9,072 nt of DNA from JANRIZ01 sp033764445 (lineage in GTDB: Bacteria; Verrucomicrobiota; Verrucomicrobiia; JAWXBN01): assembly GCA_033764445.1 (NCBI GenBank), contig JANRIZ010000137.1, positions 1-9,072 on the forward strand, read 5' to 3'. The notes below the pieces were generated by a model that made no database searches, had not been told where the DNA came from, and saw only the letters and a program-made list of their open reading frames with translations. Positions 6,866-9,072 of this stretch are shown here, in pieces (within the stretch, counting starts at the first letter, position 1; each line of letters starts with the position of its first letter). The translations under genes and the position numbers were made by a program.

Positions 6866-8254
6866 TTATTTTCGGACGGGGTATTTGGGGTCGGTCAGAT
6901 GTTTGTCCCAGCGTTCCAGTTCGCGCGCCACATTGACGTAGGAGGGGGCTCCCGTGGAGGTGCGGGAGGTGATGGAGGCTTCCAGTGAGAGGACCGAGGT
7001 GATGTCCTTTTCAAAGGCCGTCGAGAATTCCCGCATCTTTTCAAGGGTCAGATCCGTCAGCGCCTTGTGTTCCTGGACACAGTGACCGACCATTTTGCCG
7101 ATGACTTCGTGGGCGGTACGGAAGGGGACCCCCTTTTTGACAAGGTAATCGGCCATATCCGTGGCCAGCAGGGAGGCATCGTTGACCGAAATTTTGATGC
7201 GGGGTTCGGTCAGGACAATGTGGGACATCATTTTGGCCATGATCAGCAGGCTTGATTTGGCTGTTTCGACAGAGTCAAAAAACGCCTCCTTGTCCTCCTG
7301 CATGTCGCGGTTGTAGGTCATGGGCAACCCCTTCATCGTCGTCAGCAGCGAGACCAGATTGCCAAAAAGGCGTCCGGTTTTGCCACGGGTCAGCTCCGCA
7401 ATATCCGGGTTTTTTTTCTGGGGCATGAGACTCGACCCGGTGGTGTAGGAGTCGCTGATGACGATGAATTTGAATTCCGAGGAGGCCCACAGGATCACAT
7501 CCTCGCACAGGCGCGACAGATGGACCCCGACCAGGGCCAGGGCGGACATGACCTCGATGAGATAATCCCGGTCACTGACCGCGTCCATGCTGTTGTGGGT
7601 GATGGCCGGAAAGTCCAGCAGGGTGGCGACCAGTTCCCGGTTGAGTGGTATGGTGCTGCCGGCGATGGCACTGGACCCCAGGGGCATGACGTTGACGCGT
7701 TTAAAGGCGTCCTCCAGACGTCCGTGATCCCTCTGGAGCATTTCCACATAGGCCAGCATGTGATGGGCAAAAAGGGTGGGTTGGGCCCGTTGCATATGGG
7801 TGTAGCCGGGCATGATGACCTTCTCGTAGCGGCGGGCGAATGCGACGAGACTCCGTTGCAGTTCGCGGATCGCCTCCTGAATCTGGCGGATTTCGTGCCG
7901 GGTGTAGAGGCGTGTATCCAGGGCCACCTGGTCATTGCGGCTGCGGGCGGTGTGCAGTTTCCCCCCCGCAGGGCCGATCCGCTCGGTCAGGGCGGACTCG
8001 ATGTTCATGTGGATATCCTCCAGTTCCGGTTTGAAAACAAACTTTCCGGATTGGATTTCCTGTTCGATCTCGCGCAGGCCTTTGATGATCTGATCCCGCT
8101 CCTCGAGGGTCAGGATTTTGATTTCCGCCAGCATGGTGGCATGGGCGATGGAGCCCATGATGTCAAAACGGTACAGACGCCAGTCGTAGGAGATGGATTC
8201 GGTGAAGGCCTTGACCTCATCGGCGGTTGGTTCGGAAAAACGTCCATGCCACAT
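6866..8254 (-). CDS. argH: Argininosuccinate lyase
   Basis: The enzyme cleaves argininosuccinate to L-arginine and fumarate, the last step of arginine synthesis; it is a cytoplasmic homotetramer of the fumarase/aspartase superfamily. The product is 462 residues, the usual length. It begins MWHGRFSEPT, which is typical. Conserved blocks are ESALTERIGPAGGKLHTARS with TARSRNDQ at 102-109, GYTHMQRAQP at 150-159 carrying the catalytic-base histidine H153, and the signature GSSLMPQKKNPD at 273-284 with the catalytic serine of the mobile loop (S274/S275). GKTGRLFGNL follows at 291-300. The gene heads a minus-strand run argH, lysA, tRNA-Arg and diverges from the membrane-protein gene upstream. No argG or other arg gene is in the window. 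The ribosome site is GGAG at 8266-8269. Confidence 0.97.
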   Translation of the reverse strand: MWHGRFSEPTADEVKAFTESISYDWRLYRFDIMGSIAHATMLAEIKILTLEERDQIIKGLREIEQEIQSGKFVFKPELEDIHMNIESALTERIGPAGGKLHTARSRNDQVALDTRLYTRHEIRQIQEAIRELQRSLVAFARRYEKVIMPGYTHMQRAQPTLFAHHMLAYVEMLQRDHGRLEDAFKRVNVMPLGSSAIAGSTIPLNRELVATLLDFPAITHNSMDAVSDRDYLIEVMSALALVGVHLSRLCEDVILWASSEFKFIVISDSYTTGSSLMPQKKNPDIAELTRGKTGRLFGNLVSLLTTMKGLPMTYNRDMQEDKEAFFDSVETAKSSLLIMAKMMSHIVLTEPRIKISVNDASLLATDMADYLVKKGVPFRTAHEVIGKMVGHCVQEHKALTDLTLEKMREFSTAFEKDITSVLSLEASITSRTSTGAPSYVNVARELERWDKHLTDPKYPVRK

Positions 8255-8265
8255 AAATTTTGGTT

Positions 8266-8269
8266 CTCC
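8266..8269 (-). promoter_or_regulatory. Ribosome binding site of argH
   Basis: GGAG on the minus strand lies 11 bases before the ATG at 8254, a little farther than usual. It fits the family-typical start MWHGRFS. Confidence 0.45.
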
Positions 8270-8335
8270 AGGTTGGAAGGCCCGTCACCGTAACAGATGT
8301 GGGCGAATTTCAAACCTGATTTTTTGTTTCAATTT

Positions 8336-8359
8336 GCGGACAGCCCCCCGCCGTCCGCC
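8336..8359. promoter_or_regulatory. Inverted repeat GCGGAC/GTCCGC in the divergent intergenic region
   Basis: A perfect 6-bp inverted repeat (8336-8341 and 8354-8359) spans a C-rich 12-base centre. It lies in the 161 bases between the starts of argH and the membrane-protein gene. It could be an operator for either gene or a weak RNA hairpin. No confident -35/-10 pair was identified around it; TTGAAA occurs at 8365 on plus, and TTGAAA-containing strings occur on minus toward argH. Confidence 0.25.
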
Positions 8360-8415
8360 TTCGCTTGAAAAGTACGTGCAAATGCCCCGTAAAAAGCCTA
8401 ATAAGAACCTGCCTT

Positions 8416-9051
8416 ATGAAGGAAAAAATCCTACGCGGGGGACTGTGCCTCTTTGGACTGATGATCCTGGCGGGGTTTTTTCTGCCCTGGGTCAAGGTCC
8501 GTGTCATGCCCAGCCAGACCGCTGAAAAGCTGGCCGACCAGATCGGTCGCATGCTCGGGGATGACCGGGGGTTTGACTGGAAGGACTATGTGCTGATGAC
8601 CGGGCATGACTTTAAAACCGCGTTCAACGATCCGTTTGAGGGGGTTTCCGGATTTCAAATTCCCGCCTCCGTCCATGAGGCCGGCGTGCGGGGAATCCTT
8701 TCGCGGAACACCGTTGAGATGTTTTTGGGACAGGGGGCGATCCCGCAGAAGTCCCTTCTGTTTTACATCGTCCCGCTTCTGGCCCTCGCCGGGGTCCTGC
8801 TGGGCTTTGTCGGTCTCAAAAAAAGGTCCCTGTATCTGATCCCCATTTTCCTCAATCTGCTGATTTACCTGTGGGTTCGGCACCAACTCTCCCTCACGGA
8901 TTTCTCCCGGTCGGTCAACCAGATCCGTCTTGGTCCGGGGCTGTGGTTGTGCCTGTACGGATTGCTCTTTCTCTCCTTTTTCCTCATCATCCCGATGCTC
9001 CTGCCGGGGAAGACAGGTGGAAAATCCAAGGCCAAACCACGGAAAAACTGA
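8416..9051 (+). CDS. Hypothetical four-helix membrane protein
   Basis: I do not recognise the family. I place the start at ATG 8416 (MKEKILRGGL), giving 211 residues. An upstream in-frame TTG at 8365 would add 17 residues, including two Cys, before the first helix and has no better ribosome site. Hydrophobic segments are at about 8-25 (LCLFGLMILAGFFLPWV), 113-134, 138-154 and 174-196. Between the first two lies a hydrophilic stretch of about 85 residues (27-111), probably outside the cytoplasmic membrane. The last 14 residues are Lys-rich (KTGGKSKAKPRKN), which fits a cytoplasmic C-terminus. An even number of helices would put the N-terminus inside too. The FLPW motif at the end of the first helix is common in small uncharacterised membrane proteins. 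The gene diverges from argH and ends 21 bases before the window end, so any downstream partner is not visible. Confidence 0.8.
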   Translation: MKEKILRGGLCLFGLMILAGFFLPWVKVRVMPSQTAEKLADQIGRMLGDDRGFDWKDYVLMTGHDFKTAFNDPFEGVSGFQIPASVHEAGVRGILSRNTVEMFLGQGAIPQKSLLFYIVPLLALAGVLLGFVGLKKRSLYLIPIFLNLLIYLWVRHQLSLTDFSRSVNQIRLGPGLWLCLYGLLFLSFFLIIPMLLPGKTGGKSKAKPRKN

Positions 9052-9072
9052 TCCGACCTCTAACGCCCCTCC

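Noticed and set aside
7520..8293. A 257-residue plus-strand frame opposite argH
   Set aside because: It is antisense to argH, whose catalytic motifs are intact. Its composition is that of a shadow frame.

Overview
The window carries five protein-coding genes and one tRNA gene. It suggests a chromosomal segment of a moderately GC-rich, Gram-negative-type bacterium. A member of the Verrucomicrobiota/PVC group is my best guess. The reasons are a very large Gly/Asn/Thr-rich beta-helix exoprotein beside plain housekeeping genes, a DPE2-like 4-alpha-glucanotransferase, and an argH-lysA pair. This assignment is inference; there is no rRNA or other strong phylogenetic marker here.

Layout. Positions 1-3015 (+) are the C-terminal part of a giant secreted beta-helix protein of the filamentous-hemagglutinin type, whose start lies outside the window. 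It contains a 73-residue (219-nt) tandem repeat in strict register and ends in a Tyr/Phe-rich tail. A gene-free stretch of about 370 bases follows. Then comes malQ (3384-5075, +), a GH77 4-alpha-glucanotransferase of the disproportionating-enzyme type. Positions 5102-5309 hold a non-coding inverted-repeat element whose arms are built from CAGATT boxes exactly 10 nt apart. On the minus strand follow tRNA-Arg(ACG) with encoded CCA (5351-5427), lysA (5509-6795, last step of lysine synthesis) and argH (6866-8254, last step of arginine synthesis). Divergent from argH on the plus strand is a four-helix membrane protein of unknown function (8416-9051).

How the genes work together. argH and lysA are co-directional with a 70-base gap and are probably co-transcribed. 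The tRNA-Arg behind them has a candidate promoter of its own. malQ would serve alpha-glucan (maltodextrin/glycogen) turnover. The exoprotein and the membrane protein have no visible functional link to their neighbours. I see no defence, mobile-element or CRISPR system. The most interesting signals are the modular geometry of the exoprotein, the 10-nt-phased inverted repeat, and a stem-loop that ends three bases before the lysA start codon.
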